Positions 50,593 to 59,924 of a stretch of 64,000 nt of DNA are shown here, one piece after another. Position numbers and translations under genes: made by a program. Location: assembly GCA_016721505.1 (NCBI GenBank), contig JADKHX010000014.1:62001-126000 (forward strand). Reading direction: 5' to 3'. The stretch comes from Rhodocyclaceae bacterium (GTDB taxonomy: Bacteria; Pseudomonadota; Gammaproteobacteria; Burkholderiales; Rhodocyclaceae). Below the pieces are notes generated by a model. It was not told where the DNA came from and did not search any database. It worked only from the letters and a program-made list of their open reading frames with translations. Position 1 is the stretch's first letter. Each line of letters opens with the position of its first letter.

Positions 50593-53055
50593 ATGGCTGT
50601 GAGTGATGCACCTAACGACTACGATGAGTCAAGTATTCAGCAGTTAGAAGGGCTTGAAGCGGTTAGAAAACGACCGGGAATGTATATCGGCGACACGTCC
50701 GATGGCACAGGTTTGCACCACATGGTATTTGAAGTAGTGGATAACGCAATCGATGAGGCTTTAGCCGGTCATTGCGACGATATTGTCATCGTGATTCACA
50801 CTGATAATTCAATTTCTGTTGCCGATAACGGGCGAGGGATTCCGACCGGCATCAAGTTTGACGACAAGCACGAGCCAAAACGATCTGCCGCTGAGATTGT
50901 GATGTGTGTGCTTCATGCGGGTGGAAAATTTAACCAAAATTCCTACAAAGTTTCCGGAGGATTGCATGGCGTCGGTGTGTCTTGCGTCAACGCACTTTCG
51001 CTTTGGTTGCGCCTCACTATTCGGCGTGATGGAAAGAAATATCTATTGGAATTCAATCGTGGCCACGCGATAAATCGCTTGGTTGAAATTCAAAATGGTG
51101 TTGAAGTCTCACCACTACGAGTCAGCGGAACTACCGAAAAGCGAGGCACGGAAGTACATTTTCTAGCTGACGAAGAAATATTTGGACCGGTCGAGTTTCA
51201 TTACGACATCATAGCCAAGCGCCTCCGCGAACTTTCATTTCTCAATAACGGCGTCAAGATTCGGCTTACTGATCAACGTAACAACAAAGATGAAGACTTT
51301 GCTTTCTCAGGCGGCGTAAAGGGTTTTGTCGAGTACATCAATCGAACCAAATCGGTTTTGCATCCAGTGGTTTTTCATGCAGCCGGCGATGCCATCTTGA
51401 ATGGGGTAACCATTTCCGTCGAAGTCGCTATGCAATGGAACGATGCTTACACCGAACAAGTGTTGTGCTTCACCAATAACATTCCGCAGTCCGATGGTGG
51501 CACCCATTTAACGGGCTTGCGCGCGGCGATGACACGTGTCATCAATAAATATATTGATGAAAATGAAATCGCCAAAAAAGCCAAAGTGGAAATTACCGGC
51601 GACGATATGCGCGAGGGTTTGGCTTGTGTGTTGTCGGTAAAAATGCCCGATCCGAAATTCTCCTCACAAACGAAAATGAAATTAGTGTCGTCTGAGGCAA
51701 GACCAGCCGTTGAGGAAGTCGTCGCGCAGAAACTGGCTGATTTTTTACTTGAGCGTCCACTCGATGCCAAAATCATCTGCGGCAAAATAGTCGAGGCGGC
51801 GCGAGCCCGTGATGCAGCGCGCAAAGCGCGCGAGATGACGCGACGTAAAGGTGTGCTTGATGGTCTGGGCCTGCCAGGTAAGCTCGCTGATTGTCAGGAA
51901 AAAGATCCGGCACTATGCGAGGTTTACATCGTGGAGGGTGATTCGGCGGGTGGTTCAGCCAAACAAGGCCGAGACCGTAAATTTCAAGCCATCCTGCCCT
52001 TGCGCGGCAAGGTGCTTAATGTTGAAAAAGCCCGTTACGAAAAGCTTTTGGCATCCGAACAAATTGTGACGCTGGTTACCGCGCTAGGTTGCGGCATCGG
52101 CACACAGGATTTCAACATAGACAAACTACGCTATCACCGCATCATCATCATGACCGATGCCGACGTGGATGGCGCACACATTCGCACACTGTTGTTAACA
52201 CTGTTGTATCGCCAAATGCCGCAACTAGTTGAGCGTGGACATGTTTATATCGCCCAGCCACCTTTGTACAAAATCAAACATGGCAAGCACGAGACCTACA
52301 TTAAGGACGACCACGAGCTCAATCAACATTTGTTACGCATTGCACTCGAAGGCGCGCAACTTGTATCAGCGACCGGATTGACGCCGATTGAAGGTGATGC
52401 GTTAGGTGAGTTGGCCAAGTCTTATTTGCTCGCTGAAGCTGTCATCCGCCGCGTCGGTGATTTTATTGATGCCGAAGTTTTGCAAGTTTTGCTCTCGCAA
52501 AATATTGAAGTAAGTCTCGCTGATGAAACGGCGGCGCGTAATAGCGCAGCAACCATCAAATCACACTTGAATGACAGTGTACAAATCCATGCCAGATTCG
52601 ATGCTACTCATGAATCCTGGATGCTCGCGGTAGAGCGTCAGCATCATGGAAATCTCCGCGTGGCGCGATTGGACGAAGACTTTTTACGCTCTGGTGATTA
52701 CCAACAGATTCGCCGTACCGCCCAGCTCATCGCTGGAGTGATTGGTGACGATGCAGTAATTCGTCGCGGTGAAAAATCGCTCACCGTCAAGCGTTTCGCT
52801 GATGCAATCACATGGCTGCTTAGCGAAGTAGAGAGAGGTTTATCGAAACAGCGCTACAAGGGTCTTGGTGAGATGAATCCCAGCCAACTTTGGGAAACCA
52901 CTATGGATCCGGCAGTGCGCCGTCTGTTGCGGGTGCAGATTGAAGACGCAATTACTGCTGATGAAATCTTCACCACTTTGATGGGCGACGATGTTGAACC
53001 ACGTCGCGCGTTTATCGAGAGCAACGCGCTTTACGCCAAAAATATCGACATCTAA
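50593..53055 (+). CDS. gyrB: DNA gyrase subunit B
   Basis: An 820-residue protein from the ATG at 50593; an in-frame ATG at 50578 would add five residues. The ATPase domain has LEAVRKRPGMYIGDTSDGTGL, EVVDNAIDEALAG, DNGRGIPTG and GGLHGVGVSCVNALS. The TOPRIM domain has IVEGDSAGGSAKQGRDRKFQ and ILPLRGKVLNVEKARY, with IIMTDADVDGAHIRTLLL for magnesium. The length and the large insert before the C-terminal QRYKGLGEMNPSQLWETTMDP match gram-negative GyrB. Together with GyrA it supercoils DNA. Confidence 0.98.
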   Translation: MAVSDAPNDYDESSIQQLEGLEAVRKRPGMYIGDTSDGTGLHHMVFEVVDNAIDEALAGHCDDIVIVIHTDNSISVADNGRGIPTGIKFDDKHEPKRSAAEIVMCVLHAGGKFNQNSYKVSGGLHGVGVSCVNALSLWLRLTIRRDGKKYLLEFNRGHAINRLVEIQNGVEVSPLRVSGTTEKRGTEVHFLADEEIFGPVEFHYDIIAKRLRELSFLNNGVKIRLTDQRNNKDEDFAFSGGVKGFVEYINRTKSVLHPVVFHAAGDAILNGVTISVEVAMQWNDAYTEQVLCFTNNIPQSDGGTHLTGLRAAMTRVINKYIDENEIAKKAKVEITGDDMREGLACVLSVKMPDPKFSSQTKMKLVSSEARPAVEEVVAQKLADFLLERPLDAKIICGKIVEAARARDAARKAREMTRRKGVLDGLGLPGKLADCQEKDPALCEVYIVEGDSAGGSAKQGRDRKFQAILPLRGKVLNVEKARYEKLLASEQIVTLVTALGCGIGTQDFNIDKLRYHRIIIMTDADVDGAHIRTLLLTLLYRQMPQLVERGHVYIAQPPLYKIKHGKHETYIKDDHELNQHLLRIALEGAQLVSATGLTPIEGDALGELAKSYLLAEAVIRRVGDFIDAEVLQVLLSQNIEVSLADETAARNSAATIKSHLNDSVQIHARFDATHESWMLAVERQHHGNLRVARLDEDFLRSGDYQQIRRTAQLIAGVIGDDAVIRRGEKSLTVKRFADAITWLLSEVERGLSKQRYKGLGEMNPSQLWETTMDPAVRRLLRVQIEDAITADEIFTTLMGDDVEPRRAFIESNALYAKNIDI

Positions 53056-53072
53056 GCGCGAGAGCAACGCAG

Positions 53073-53615
53073 CTAATGCAATAGCTTTTGCGCGCCTTGT
53101 GCAGTGGATTCCAGCGCGTTTCCGCTGTTGGTGACCACTTGGAGCTTGAGCCCCCATTCCGCCCCATTGGCGGCTTCCTGCAATAGCCGCGCGATGACAT
53201 GCACGAGCTTTTCGTCCAATTCCAAGTTCAAGCCCTGGCCTTCGTTCGGTAACAAGGTCAAAGTTTGGGTGTTGCCCTCCTTGGCGCGCACCGAAATCTT
53301 GGCTAGCAAGATCGGGTCTTCGCCCAAAGGGAACTGCGTACCGTTTTGATATTGACTGGTGAAATTTGCCCCACCCACGGCTTCGCCATGAGCCATCTCG
53401 GCTAAAACGTCGCGCACCATAGGGTTATCCAGCGCCTTGCGTGAATTAAACACATCCGCGATTTTCATCAGGAGGGGCCACAGCAACTCAAGGTAGCGCC
53501 GCGTTACCCAAAAGCGAAATTCGGCATCGTCTGTGGTGCGTACGCGTAACAACAGCCGATCCTGAACTGAATCGTAACTAGCACTGAATTGTTCAAGTTG
53601 ATTTGGGTTGCTCAC
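53073..53615 (-). CDS. Conserved protein of unknown function
   Basis: A 180-residue protein with no signal peptide or membrane segment. It has short recognisable blocks, YDSVQDRLLLRVRTTDDAEF, FWVTRRYLELLWPLL and LTLLPNEGQGLNLELDEKLVHVIARLL, that suggest a beta-sandwich, but I cannot name a family. It is convergent with gyrB, the stops being 18 bp apart. A plausible but unproven conserved hypothetical gene. Confidence 0.6.
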   Translation of the reverse strand: MSNPNQLEQFSASYDSVQDRLLLRVRTTDDAEFRFWVTRRYLELLWPLLMKIADVFNSRKALDNPMVRDVLAEMAHGEAVGGANFTSQYQNGTQFPLGEDPILLAKISVRAKEGNTQTLTLLPNEGQGLNLELDEKLVHVIARLLQEAANGAEWGLKLQVVTNSGNALESTAQGAQKLLH

Positions 53616-53792
53616 GGTGCGCTTTAGAACTTGGCTATACCAATAAATCGTCTACGCAGGCATCCTACCTCAGTCAGGGCAATTGCGAGAATATCGTCGC
53701 AGCAATAAATCTTAGGTGGCGGAGGGCGGCGTTACCGGGGTTTCGTGCTGCCCGATACAATTGCAGACAACACTCTTTTGGAATCACCCGCC

Positions 53793-54737
53793 ATGGCCGG
53801 AGCCAGCCTCTTAGTTTTGCTCGACGACATCGCAGCGGTGCTCGACGATGTCGCCTTGCTGACCAAAGTTGCAGCGCAGAAAACTGCCGGTGTTTTAGGC
53901 GACGATTTGGCACTCAACTCGCAGCAAGTCGCGGGCGTGCGCGCCGAGCGAGAGATTCCCGTGGTCTGGGCGGTGGCCAAAGGTTCCTTCAAAAACAAAT
54001 TGATTTTGGTGCCCGCAGCGCTTTTGGCCAGTGCCTTATTGCCTTGGCTCATTACCCCACTATTAATGCTCGGTGGCGCTTATTTGTGTCTCGAAGGTTT
54101 CGAGAAAATTGCGCATCCTTGGCTCCATAGTGATGTCGAAGACAGACACAATCACGCTGAGTTGTCTGCAGCCGCCGCAAGCTCCGAGCTGGATTTGATG
54201 GCTTTTGAAGCCGACAAAATCAAAGGCGCGATACGCACCGATTTTGTTTTGTCAGCCGAGATTATTGTGATCGCGTTGGGAACTGTCACCGATGCGGCGT
54301 TTGTGACCCAGGCGACAGTCGTTGCGGGCGTGGCAGTAATGATGACAGTTGGCGTGTATGGCTTTGTCGCCTGCATCGTCAAGCTCGACGATTTGGGTTT
54401 CTATTTGTGCCGCAACCCGGCCACGACACCGCGCCTGAAATTTCAACACTTGCTTGGCCGCGCTTGTTTGCTTGGTGCACCGATGTTGATGAAATTTCTC
54501 ACCGTGGTCGGTACGGCGGCCATGTTTATGGTCGGCGGCGGGATTTTGACCCACGGCATTTCCGTACTGCATCACGCTATTGAAGCGGCGGCTAGCGTGG
54601 TTGCTACCTGGTCATTCGGTGGCCTGCTGGAGTTTCTGGTACCACTGTTGCTCAATACTTTGGCTGGCGTCGTCGCAGGCTTGATTTGCTGGGCACTAGT
54701 CACTGGTGTCAGCAAACTACGCGCAAAAATCAGGTGA
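53793..54737 (+). CDS. yedI: DUF808 inner-membrane protein, YedI-like
   Basis: A 314-residue protein. GASLLVLLDDIAAVLDDVALL and KTAGVLGDDLALNSQQVAGVRAEREIPVVWAVAKGS are very close to E. coli YedI. Several hydrophobic segments follow (ILVPAALLASALLPWLITPL, FLVPLLLNTLAGVVAGLICW). The ATG at 53793 fits the family start; an in-frame ATG at 53745 has no support. Function unknown. Confidence 0.88.
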   Translation: MAGASLLVLLDDIAAVLDDVALLTKVAAQKTAGVLGDDLALNSQQVAGVRAEREIPVVWAVAKGSFKNKLILVPAALLASALLPWLITPLLMLGGAYLCLEGFEKIAHPWLHSDVEDRHNHAELSAAAASSELDLMAFEADKIKGAIRTDFVLSAEIIVIALGTVTDAAFVTQATVVAGVAVMMTVGVYGFVACIVKLDDLGFYLCRNPATTPRLKFQHLLGRACLLGAPMLMKFLTVVGTAAMFMVGGGILTHGISVLHHAIEAAASVVATWSFGGLLEFLVPLLLNTLAGVVAGLICWALVTGVSKLRAKIR

Positions 54738-54742
54738 AAAAA

Positions 54743-55579
54743 ATGACGGATCACTACGCGGTGTTCGGCAACCCCATCGCGCACAGCCGTTCGCCACGCA
54801 TTCACGCGATGTTCGCCGCGCAAACGGGGCAGGTCTTGGACTACCAAGCGCGTCTCGCCCCGCTTGATGGATTTGCCGCCGCGCTACACGATTTCATTGT
54901 TAACGGCGGAAGAGGCGCCAATGTCACAGTGCCGTTCAAGCTGGAAGCGCATGCACTGGCCACGCAACTAACTGCCCGAGCGCAGGCAGCAGGTGCGGTG
55001 AACACCTTAAGCTTTGATGGCAACACGATCTTGGGTGACAACACCGATGGCTTAGGCTTGGTACGTGACCTGACACAAAACCACCACTGTGAATTAAAGG
55101 CGCGACGCATATTGTTACTCGGCGCAGGTGGCGCGGCGCGCGGGGTGTTGGAACCACTGCTCGACCAATCGCCGGCGTTGTTGTTTATCGCCAATCGCAC
55201 GCTGCACAAGGCGCAACTGTTGGCTGTTGCGGCCAAAAACTCAGCTACGTGCATCGAAGCAAGCAGTTTGGAGGCGCTCGCCGGTCATTCGTTTGATGTC
55301 ATCATCAATGCCACTTCGAGCGGCCTCGGCGCTGTCGATGCTTCGCCTTTCGACAGCGTGTCGCCAGCACCAACTGGCGAGTTCTTCTACGACATGATGT
55401 ACGGTCGCGAGACTGCCTTCATGCGCCATGCGCGTGCCAGCGGTGCGCGCGTCGCTGATGGTCTGGGCATGTTGGTTGAGCAAGCGGCCGAAGCCTTCTA
55501 TGTATGGCGTGAAGTGCGGCCAGACACCGCGCCGGTGTTGGCTGCGATCCGTACTGAACTGAATCACCAGCAGCAATGA
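54743..55579 (+). CDS. aroE: Shikimate dehydrogenase
   Basis: A 278-residue NADP-dependent enzyme of aromatic amino acid synthesis. The substrate site is in VFGNPIAHSRSPRIHAMFA and NVTVPFKLEA (catalytic Lys) and NTDGLGLVRDL (catalytic Asp); NADP binds LLLGAGGAARGVLEPLL and NRTLHKAQLL. The start ATG at 54743 lies 6 bp after the previous gene. The FDSVSPAPTGEFF segment, in a loop before YDMMYG, comes from a dispersed repeat and replaces what is a variable Leu/Pro-rich stretch in relatives. It overlaps mtgA by 4 bp. Confidence 0.95.
   Translation: MTDHYAVFGNPIAHSRSPRIHAMFAAQTGQVLDYQARLAPLDGFAAALHDFIVNGGRGANVTVPFKLEAHALATQLTARAQAAGAVNTLSFDGNTILGDNTDGLGLVRDLTQNHHCELKARRILLLGAGGAARGVLEPLLDQSPALLFIANRTLHKAQLLAVAAKNSATCIEASSLEALAGHSFDVIINATSSGLGAVDASPFDSVSPAPTGEFFYDMMYGRETAFMRHARASGARVADGLGMLVEQAAEAFYVWREVRPDTAPVLAAIRTELNHQQQ
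55352..55380 (-). repeat. Dispersed repeat inside aroE
   Basis: TCGCCAGTTGGTGCTGGCGA then CACGCTGTC on the minus strand. In the aroE frame it reads DSVSPAPTGE. Confidence 0.88.
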
Positions 55580-56274
55580 AACACCCCGCTCCGCGTTGGC
55601 TCAAACTAACTTTGCTGGCGATGGTGGTGTCGGTGACACTGTGGCAAAGCTGGTATGTCGGATGGGTATTGTGGTGGAAATGGTTCGATCCCCAAATCAC
55701 CAGCTTTCAAAGTCAACGCCTGGAAGAGTTAAAGGAAAAAATTCCAAATGCCGTGCTCAAGAAACAATGGTTGCCCTACGCCAAAATTTCGACTCAGCTC
55801 AAGCGAGCAGTGATTGCTTCCGAAGACGATAAATTTGTTGACCACGAAGGCTTCGATTGGGAAGGTATACAAAAAGCGATTGAGAAAAATCAGAAGAAGG
55901 GCAAAGTTGTTGCCGGCGGTTCGACCATTTCGCAACAACTGGCAAAAAATTTACTGCTCTCGCCAAACAAAACCGTGTTGCGCAAAGTTGAAGAAGCCAG
56001 CATCACGCTGTGGTTGGAATTACTGTGGGACAAGCGGCGAATTCTCGAGGTGTATTTGAATGTCGTCGAGTGGGGTAGTGGAATATTCGGTGCTGATGCA
56101 GCTGCCCAGCGCTATTTCGGCATCAGCGCTACGCAACTAAACGCTGAGCAATCAGCGCGACTGGCGGTAATGTTGCCAGCGCCCAGGCGCTTTGAGAAAA
56201 ACCCGAACTCACCCTACATAAATGGACGCGTAGAGTTGATTTTGGGACGTATGAATTCGGCCGAAGTACCCTAG
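55576..56274 (+). CDS. mtgA: Monofunctional peptidoglycan glycosyltransferase
   Basis: A 232-residue GT51 enzyme. The N-terminal hydrophobic segment (LTLLAMVVSVTLWQSWYVG) anchors it in the membrane. The catalytic region has VIASEDDKFVDHEGFDW (first Glu) and GGSTISQQLAKNLLLSPNKT, with EVYLNVVEWGSGIFGADAAA. It has no transpeptidase domain. The ATG overlaps the aroE stop codon, so the genes are coupled. Confidence 0.95.
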   Translation: MKHPAPRWLKLTLLAMVVSVTLWQSWYVGWVLWWKWFDPQITSFQSQRLEELKEKIPNAVLKKQWLPYAKISTQLKRAVIASEDDKFVDHEGFDWEGIQKAIEKNQKKGKVVAGGSTISQQLAKNLLLSPNKTVLRKVEEASITLWLELLWDKRRILEVYLNVVEWGSGIFGADAAAQRYFGISATQLNAEQSARLAVMLPAPRRFEKNPNSPYINGRVELILGRMNSAEVP

Positions 56275-56340
56275 TCGAGGCAGCGAAATTTCGCGCTTGC
56301 CTGTTAATATGCGGCACGCAATTGGCGAGGATAGTACACC

Positions 56341-57948
56341 GTGATACCCAGCGTTTCACTGCATCTGCTGACGCAAGATAATTCCATTCCAGGAAATCGG
56401 AAAGACGGTTTTCGCTATCACCACTTATTGTTTGTAATCGTACTGACGCCAATTTATCTTTGGTTTGAATTGGCTTTTGGTGTGCGCCTACTGGATGCAA
56501 TGAGTGGTGCAATCGTGCTCAACGATTCCAGTGCGATTGAGCATTGGGGGCGTTTGATTTCCGGCGCAGCGGTGGCCTTGCTACTGCTGTCGAGCTGGGT
56601 GCGCCAGTGCGAAAAGCAGGTGATCGGTTGGCCGGTGGCGCTGTCGGTCGGTTTTGGCATCATCGTGTTTTCGGTCATTGTGGCCTGGTGGGCACAGGGC
56701 AAAGTGCTGGATTTCTATGTCCAGCGTTCGCGTGAGCAAATCCCTATGGCGCTGGCTCTACTGTTTGGCACCTTGGCTATCGGTTATGTTTTATTTCGTT
56801 TGTGGTTGCGCTACGCCACCGAAACTCAGCGTGGTCGCTACATCTGGTTATCAGTCGGTGTAATGGCGATTTTGGCGATAGGTATCGGTCAGAATTTGTT
56901 GCTCAAGGGCAAGAGCGAAACCGCCATCGCGGTCTTGGGCACCGAGCGTCAAGCGACGGCAACACTCACGGTGATTCGTCGCGCGCTGGTCAGTGATGCC
57001 TACCAACTTGATGATACTGAACACGATAACCGTGCCCTGCTCAGCCCAGAAGGCAAGGCTTACTTGGCCTTGTTTCCAGTATTTGGCCGCGTACTTGATC
57101 AAGAACGATTTGCCAATGATCGTTCGCGCTTGGTGGCCGAATTTATGTATTCCGATTGGCAGCGAGATTACGGCGCCACTTCGTTTGCGGGTTACACCGA
57201 CCTCGAAGCCGAGCTAAAGGCGATTTATGACGGCCCATATGCCGCTGGTAAGTCGGCTTACCAACTTGATGGTCGCCTGATTACTGCCGGGTTAAGTTTT
57301 GCTGCGTTTCAAAAACATCCAAGCGTCAGCAGACATTTACGTAACGGCATGGGTTGCTTTGACTGCGAGTTGGTAATGGGCATGAATCGTGAAAGTTTCG
57401 GGCGAGAGATATTCAAATGGACTCAGGCACACAACGTCAAGCAAGCGGTGGAAACCCTTGCCGATCCAAAGAGCTTTGAATCCGGTCGTTATGGCGAACG
57501 TGCCGCGCGCGTCTACTGGGCGCCGATATTGGCGCTGCTGTTCTCAATGGCCGGTGCCTTCATTCACGTATTCAAGTTGCTGGTAACGATTACGGCCTAC
57601 TTTCACCGCCTGACCTTCAATCGAATTGATTCCGCAGATTCACCGCTGGCCAACGAAGTGATTACCAACAATAACCGCGTCACCGCCGCTGCAATTGTTG
57701 CGCTGGTGATGTTTGTCTATTTCGCGGACAACCGTATCACTGGCAATGCCGGCTACATAGCGATGCGTGAAAAAATGTGGTCGGAGAGCCCGATCATTGG
57801 TGCAATCGCCGCCCATTGGACAGTCAACGCGCAAGGTTTTGTCTATCCCTTTACAAAAAAAATTCGCCCACCGTGGCTAACTTTTAACGATGATCCGATT
57901 GCGGATATTCCCTATATCAACGAATGGCTCGCGGTGGACTACGAATGA
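56341..57948 (+). CDS. Uncharacterised polytopic membrane protein
   Basis: A 535-residue protein with a GTG start. Hydrophobic segments are visible at about 28-45, 70-85, 98-115, 135-155 and 168-187, then a soluble stretch of about 195 residues containing CFDC, and two more segments near 395-415 and 457-472. I recognise no family. The TGA overlaps the ATG of the next gene. The layout suggests an inner-membrane protein with a periplasmic or cytoplasmic middle domain. Confidence 0.65.
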   Translation: MIPSVSLHLLTQDNSIPGNRKDGFRYHHLLFVIVLTPIYLWFELAFGVRLLDAMSGAIVLNDSSAIEHWGRLISGAAVALLLLSSWVRQCEKQVIGWPVALSVGFGIIVFSVIVAWWAQGKVLDFYVQRSREQIPMALALLFGTLAIGYVLFRLWLRYATETQRGRYIWLSVGVMAILAIGIGQNLLLKGKSETAIAVLGTERQATATLTVIRRALVSDAYQLDDTEHDNRALLSPEGKAYLALFPVFGRVLDQERFANDRSRLVAEFMYSDWQRDYGATSFAGYTDLEAELKAIYDGPYAAGKSAYQLDGRLITAGLSFAAFQKHPSVSRHLRNGMGCFDCELVMGMNRESFGREIFKWTQAHNVKQAVETLADPKSFESGRYGERAARVYWAPILALLFSMAGAFIHVFKLLVTITAYFHRLTFNRIDSADSPLANEVITNNNRVTAAAIVALVMFVYFADNRITGNAGYIAMREKMWSESPIIGAIAAHWTVNAQGFVYPFTKKIRPPWLTFNDDPIADIPYINEWLAVDYE

Positions 57949-58337
57949 TCGGCTATGTAACTGTTGGCACCAACGATTTGGCGCGTGCTACGACCTTCTA
58001 TGACGCGTTATTTGCCACCATTAGCGGCAAGCGGGTGTTTGCCTCACCACAAGGCGTGGTGTGGAGCTTGTCGCGTATTTCGCCGGGCTTTGGCGTGTTC
58101 ATTCCGTTCGACGGCAAACCAGCGACCAACTGCAATGGCAGCATGGTTGCACTGGCCATGCTGAGCAAAAAACATGTCGATGATTTTTATGCCAAGGCGA
58201 TAAGCCTGGGCGCGATAGATGAAGGCCAACGCGATCACAATGCGCGTTTCTACATCAATTATTTTCGTGATTTGGATGGTAACAAGCTTGGCGCGTATTA
58301 CATGGAAGAGCGGCGTACTAAGCGACGCCAAGGCTAG
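57945..58337 (+). CDS. VOC (glyoxalase/bleomycin-resistance) superfamily protein
   Basis: A 130-residue protein starting at the ATG that overlaps the preceding stop codon. IGYVTVGTNDLARATTFYDALF is the first beta-alpha-beta motif, and INYFRDLDGNKLGAYYME the last, carrying the usual second metal ligand region. GLY-like metal sites are not all clear (the first His is absent), so it may not be a metalloenzyme. Likely coupled to the upstream membrane-protein gene. Confidence 0.82.
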   Translation: MIGYVTVGTNDLARATTFYDALFATISGKRVFASPQGVVWSLSRISPGFGVFIPFDGKPATNCNGSMVALAMLSKKHVDDFYAKAISLGAIDEGQRDHNARFYINYFRDLDGNKLGAYYMEERRTKRRQG

Positions 58338-58346
58338 CCCACCAAG

Positions 58347-59102
58347 CTACAAATTACACAAGGTCATTTCAAACGCAATTTCCGCGTCGACTTGCTTGGG
58401 TCGCTGTTCCATATCGGCGGCAAGAAAACGGATATTGATGGCAAATTTGCCAGCGGAAATTTCGGGCACCACTGAATCGCTGGCATCCAAGCGCAAGCGC
58501 ACCAATTGCGCGTTGCGGCCGCCGAGCATGAGCTGAAAAGCGCCCTTGCTGGCGTTCAATCGCTCGGGGCGACCCGAAGCGCGCAGTAGGCGCAGGACGA
58601 TGGCCAAGGCGGCGCGTATCGAGAGCATGGGTTTGAGCCAAACATCAATGTCGTGGCGGCGCAGCACCGAGTCTTTGTGCAGCCAGTGGTGATAACCAGG
58701 TAGATCAAATTCACAAACCCCGCCAGGTATTCCGGCACGATTTTTTATCGCCATCAGCCATTCGTTTTCACGCAAGTAATGGCCGATCTTGCCGTGCATT
58801 GAAAGCAATACGGTTGAAGCTTGTTCAATTTCGTAAAGCGCCCCGTTGAGCGCATCTTCAGAAATATCCGGATTGTTGCGAAACGACAAAAGGATTTGAC
58901 GCTGGCGTTCGAGCTCTTGCACCAGATCAAATTTCAAGTCGGCGCGACTGGCGACTTCCAAAATCTCGAACAAGATGTTGAGCGCCACATGGTGCTCCAT
59001 GGGATGCTCTTGGTTGGCGAAGTAGGTGACTTTGTCGAACAGATCCTCCAGGCGCAAAAGGGTGCGCACACGTTCGCTGAGAGGATATTCGTAAGTAATC
59101 AC
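58347..59102 (-). CDS. zapD: Cell division protein ZapD
   Basis: A 251-residue protein of the DUF1342 family. YEYPLSERVRTLLRLEDLFDK is the conserved start, and later WLMAIKNRAGIPGGVCEFDLPGYHHWL marks the domain interface. ZapD crosslinks FtsZ filaments. It follows coaE, as is common in beta- and gammaproteobacteria. Confidence 0.95.
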   Translation of the reverse strand: MITYEYPLSERVRTLLRLEDLFDKVTYFANQEHPMEHHVALNILFEILEVASRADLKFDLVQELERQRQILLSFRNNPDISEDALNGALYEIEQASTVLLSMHGKIGHYLRENEWLMAIKNRAGIPGGVCEFDLPGYHHWLHKDSVLRRHDIDVWLKPMLSIRAALAIVLRLLRASGRPERLNASKGAFQLMLGGRNAQLVRLRLDASDSVVPEISAGKFAINIRFLAADMEQRPKQVDAEIAFEMTLCNL

Positions 59103-59153
59103 ACGTCGGCCTGAGCTAAATTTTTGGAATTGTCACCCATGCATGGCCAAAGC

Positions 59154-59924
59154 TCAATCTTTTGTCGGGAAACTCCCTCTATTCGCACGATATGTCGCGT
59201 CCAGCGCCGCTACGCGCTGTTGTAGCTGCGCTAAGCTTCCATCGTTATCAATCACATCGTCCGCCGCCGCGAGACGTTGCGCGCGCGTTGCCTGGCTCGC
59301 TAGCACGCGCAATACTTCGTCACGCGACATCGCACTACGAGCCATGGTGCGAGTGATTTGGGTTTCTTCCGGGCAGTCAATTACCAGTACCCGGTTAACT
59401 CGCTCGCGATAGTTTTTTGATTCGACTAACAAGGGCACAACCAGAACCACATACGGCGTGTCATCACACGCAACGGCGCAGAGCGCGTCTTTTGCGCGAC
59501 CGCCTTGTTGCATGGTTGTTTTTGTTTTTGTAGTTGTTTCATCAGCACCAACTGACGAGTCGAGCGAGTTGGTGCTGACCATACGCTGTCGCGCGAGCTC
59601 AACTCGGCGCTGGCTGGTTTCGCGTATCAACGGATGCAAAATGGCTTCAAGTTGCAGCCGTGCGGCAGGCTCGGTGAATACCCGTTGGCGCATAGCGATG
59701 CGATTCAACGCGCCTTCCGCGGTCAGCATGGCGGAACCAAAGGTCGCCAATATCGCCGGCATCGCCGCGCCGCCTGCGGCTGTTAATTCATGCGAAATAG
59801 CATCAGTGTCGACCACCGTGACACCCAGCGCGGCAAAGCAATCCGCAGCAGCGCTCTTGCCACTGCCGATGCCGCCAGTCAGACCAATCACCGGCGCGGC
59901 TGGCGTAGGCGATTCGATGCTCAC
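59154..59924 (-). CDS. coaE: Dephospho-CoA kinase with repeat-derived insertion
   Basis: A 256-residue enzyme for the last step of CoA synthesis; the E. coli protein has 206 residues. The P-loop is IGLTGGIGSGKSAAADCF, followed by VVDTDAISHEL, ILHPLIRE, and DCPEETQITR. The extra length is one insertion between RRVELAR and PYVVLVVPLLVES, namely QRMVSTNSLDSSVGADETTT and a further Lys/Thr-rich run with two Cys. Two copies of the dispersed repeat in opposite orientation provide its first part. The motifs on both sides are intact, so the enzyme is probably active. The ATG overlaps the SPOR gene stop. Confidence 0.95.
   Translation of the reverse strand: MSIESPTPAAPVIGLTGGIGSGKSAAADCFAALGVTVVDTDAISHELTAAGGAAMPAILATFGSAMLTAEGALNRIAMRQRVFTEPAARLQLEAILHPLIRETSQRRVELARQRMVSTNSLDSSVGADETTTKTKTTMQQGGRAKDALCAVACDDTPYVVLVVPLLVESKNYRERVNRVLVIDCPEETQITRTMARSAMSRDEVLRVLASQATRAQRLAAADDVIDNDGSLAQLQQRVAALDATYRANRGSFPTKD
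59540..59559 (-). repeat. Dispersed repeat, first copy inside coaE (half element)
   Basis: TCGTCAGTTGGTGCTGATGA on the minus strand; the right half is missing. It codes SSVGADE in coaE. Confidence 0.85.
59566..59591 (+). repeat. Dispersed repeat, second copy inside coaE
   Basis: GAGTTGGTGCTGACCATACG then CTGTCG. In the opposite sense to the copy 6 bp away; together they form an inverted pair. It codes RQRMVSTNSL in coaE. Confidence 0.88.
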
